Shown here one piece after another: positions 7,171-8,301 of a stretch of 8,301 nt of DNA. The stretch is from the NCBI GenBank assembly GCA_023406965.1, contig JAEXTI010000532.1:1-8301 (forward strand). Direction: 5' to 3'. This stretch comes from Chloroflexota bacterium. Lineage in GTDB: Bacteria > Chloroflexota > Anaerolineae > Anaerolineales > Anaerolineaceae. The translations under genes and the position numbers were made by a program. The notes under the pieces were generated by a model. It searched no databases. It was given only the letters and a program-made list of their open reading frames with translations, and was not told the DNA's origin. Every line of letters starts with the position of its first letter. Positions within the stretch are counted from its first letter, which is position 1.

Positions 7171-7207
7171 TGCATCCCAATCATACAACTTTGAATAAGT
7201 GGATGCA
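7171..7207. promoter_or_regulatory. Candidate operator: inverted repeat TGCATCC-N23-GGATGCA
   Basis: Perfect 7-bp half-sites lie at 7171-7177 and 7201-7207, with centres 30 bp apart (about three helical turns). They bracket the predicted -10 hexamer of the regulator promoter, and the right half-site overlaps the -35 element. The arrangement would suit a dimer controlling the regulator gene, possibly autoregulation. The half-sites are short, so a chance match is possible. Confidence 0.35.
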
Positions 7208-7208
7208 A
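7180..7208 (-). promoter_or_regulatory. Predicted promoter of the SARP/AfsR-like regulator
   Basis: On the minus strand TTGCAT (7208-7203) is followed by a 17-bp spacer and TATGAT (7185-7180; 5/6 to TATAAT). The -35 match is weak, only the TTG being consensus. The predicted start near 7173 leaves a leader of about 110 nt. The promoter lies in the 173-bp gap between the EAL gene and the regulator gene, where no other gene is visible. Confidence 0.4.
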
Positions 7209-7234
7209 GGCAGATTCGGAAGATGTCTGGACAA

Positions 7235-8301
7235 CTACACCGTAGCCCCCGCCAGGTTTTGGCCCGTCATATAGCGTTCCACACCTCCCGTATCGAGCGG
7301 ATGGGACACATAATACCCCTGGGCAAACTCGCAGTGCAAGCGCTTGAGTTCGGCGTGCTGCTCCAATGTCTCCACTCCCTCTGCCACCACTTCAATGTTC
7401 AACTCGTGCGCCAGTTGGATGATAGCCTGGATCACGCCCAGGCTCGACCGACCGGCCCCCTTGATGTTGTTCACAAAGCGCCGGTCGATCTTGATGGCAT
7501 CGACAGGCAGCGAGTCCAGATACCCCAGCGAAGAATAGCCCGTGCCGAAATCATCGATATATAATTGCACCCCCAGGCAGCGCAATTGATCAAGGACGCT
7601 CGACATTGCCCCGGTGTGCTCGACCATCACGCTTTCGGTAATCTCCAGGCGCAGGCTGGAGGGTGGAAGCCCGGTGTCTTTGAGGACAGAAGCCACCTGG
7701 GCGCAGAAATCTCGCTGCTGGATCTGCCGGGCGCTAATATTGACGCTCACCACCAACGGCGGCTGGCAGGGGTAAAGGTCCTGCCACACGCGCATCTGCC
7801 GGCAGGCCTCGCGCAGTACCCAGTGCCCCAAGGGCAGGATCAAGCCGGTTTCCTCAGACAGGGTGATAAACTCCATCGGCCAAATCAAGCCGCGCTGCGG
7901 GTGCTGCCAACGTACCAGCGCCTCGAAGCCAATCAGTTGATTACTCTCCATGATGATAATAGGCTGGTAATGCAGCACCAATTGCTGCAAATCGAGAGAA
8001 CCTTTCAAATCGTTTTCCAACTCCATGCGCTCCAGCAGCTTTCCACGCAGCCCCTCGTTGAACACCATGATCTTTGAATTCGACAAATGGCGAGCCTGCG
8101 TCATGGCAATTTCCGCTTCTCGCACCACGGACTCGACCGGGTAAGCATCCTCGCTGCGGTAGGCAATGCCTACACTGGCATTGATCAAAATGGAATGCCC
8201 GTCAATATCAAAGGGTTGGCTCAAAGCCTCCAGTAAACGGCGAGCCACTGTTTCGCCATCCACCCCATCCAGCATATCTTCCAGAAGCACACTAATCTGC
8301 T
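7235..8301 (-). CDS. GGDEF/EAL-domain cyclic-di-GMP phosphodiesterase, 5' partial
   Basis: This is the C-terminal part of a c-di-GMP turnover protein whose 5' end lies beyond the window. The reading frame is open to base 8301, so the GTG at 8290 is not taken as a start. Counting from that GTG, residues 1-80 are the back half of a GGDEF domain (VLLEDM, ASVGIA at 38-43, VREAEIAMTQAR at 56-67). Residues about 90-345 form an EAL domain with EALVRW (123-128), Asn184, Glu216, DDFGTGYSSL (246-255), Lys267, Glu304 in EGVE, and Gln324 in QGY. All the metal-binding and catalytic positions I know for the family are filled, so it should hydrolyse c-di-GMP to pGpG. The codons just before the GTG read Q-I-S, where active GGDEF domains have E-F-(A/T); this domain is probably a non-cyclase or regulatory partner. 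Sensor domains are likely upstream but cannot be seen. The stop is TAG at 7235-7237, 173 bp before the regulator gene. Confidence 0.93.
   Translation of the reverse strand, partial: QISVLLEDMLDGVDGETVARRLLEALSQPFDIDGHSILINASVGIAYRSEDAYPVESVVREAEIAMTQARHLSNSKIMVFNEGLRGKLLERMELENDLKGSLDLQQLVLHYQPIIIMESNQLIGFEALVRWQHPQRGLIWPMEFITLSEETGLILPLGHWVLREACRQMRVWQDLYPCQPPLVVSVNISARQIQQRDFCAQVASVLKDTGLPPSSLRLEITESVMVEHTGAMSSVLDQLRCLGVQLYIDDFGTGYSSLGYLDSLPVDAIKIDRRFVNNIKGAGRSSLGVIQAIIQLAHELNIEVVAEGVETLEQHAELKRLHCEFAQGYYVSHPLDTGGVERYMTGQNLAGATV

Noticed and set aside
7062..7234. Rho-independent terminator after the EAL gene
   Set aside because: No stable stem followed by a T-run was found on the minus strand after 7235. 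The dyads there are short and lie around the promoter instead.

Overview
The window is GC-rich (about 55-65% in most coding parts) and comes from a bacterium. Several features together suggest an Anaerolineae-like member of the Chloroflexota: a large BTAD/NB-ARC/TPR regulator, an F420/flavin split-barrel protein, a GHMP-kinase/nucleotidyltransferase fusion, and a tract of CGAAT-type intergenic repeats. That assignment is an inference from gene content, not from a marker gene.

Layout: one gene lies on the + strand at the left edge. It is the C-terminal part of a sugar kinase fused to a UTP-glucose-1-phosphate uridylyltransferase-like domain (1-1334, 5' end outside the window). Everything else is on the - strand and is read right to left: the C-terminal part of a GGDEF/EAL protein (7235-8301, 5' end outside), a 1069-residue SARP/AfsR-like ATPase regulator (3852-7061), a small PPOX/F420-type split-barrel protein (3439-3807), a CE15 glucuronoyl-esterase-like hydrolase (2205-3425), a 300-bp inverted-repeat element (1919-2218), and an RluE-like 23S rRNA pseudouridine synthase (1207-1905). 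The pseudouridine synthase runs 128 bp antisense into the end of the uridylyltransferase gene.

How the genes may work together: the regulator, the split-barrel protein and the esterase are closely spaced (44 and 13 bp), like an operon. A near-consensus promoter overlaps the regulator's stop codon, so the last two genes could also be transcribed on their own. The esterase's stop codon lies inside the repeat element, and the 5' leader of the rRNA-modification gene is made almost entirely of that element. The EAL protein has a complete set of c-di-GMP phosphodiesterase residues, while the visible edge of its GGDEF domain looks degenerate.

No tRNA, rRNA, CRISPR array, transposase or convincing rho-independent terminator was seen. 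The least ordinary items are the helically phased CGAAT element, the antisense-overprinted tail of the pseudouridine synthase, the kinase-first sugar-activation fusion, and a CE15-family esterase that lacks an export signal and the usual fungal-type acid residue.
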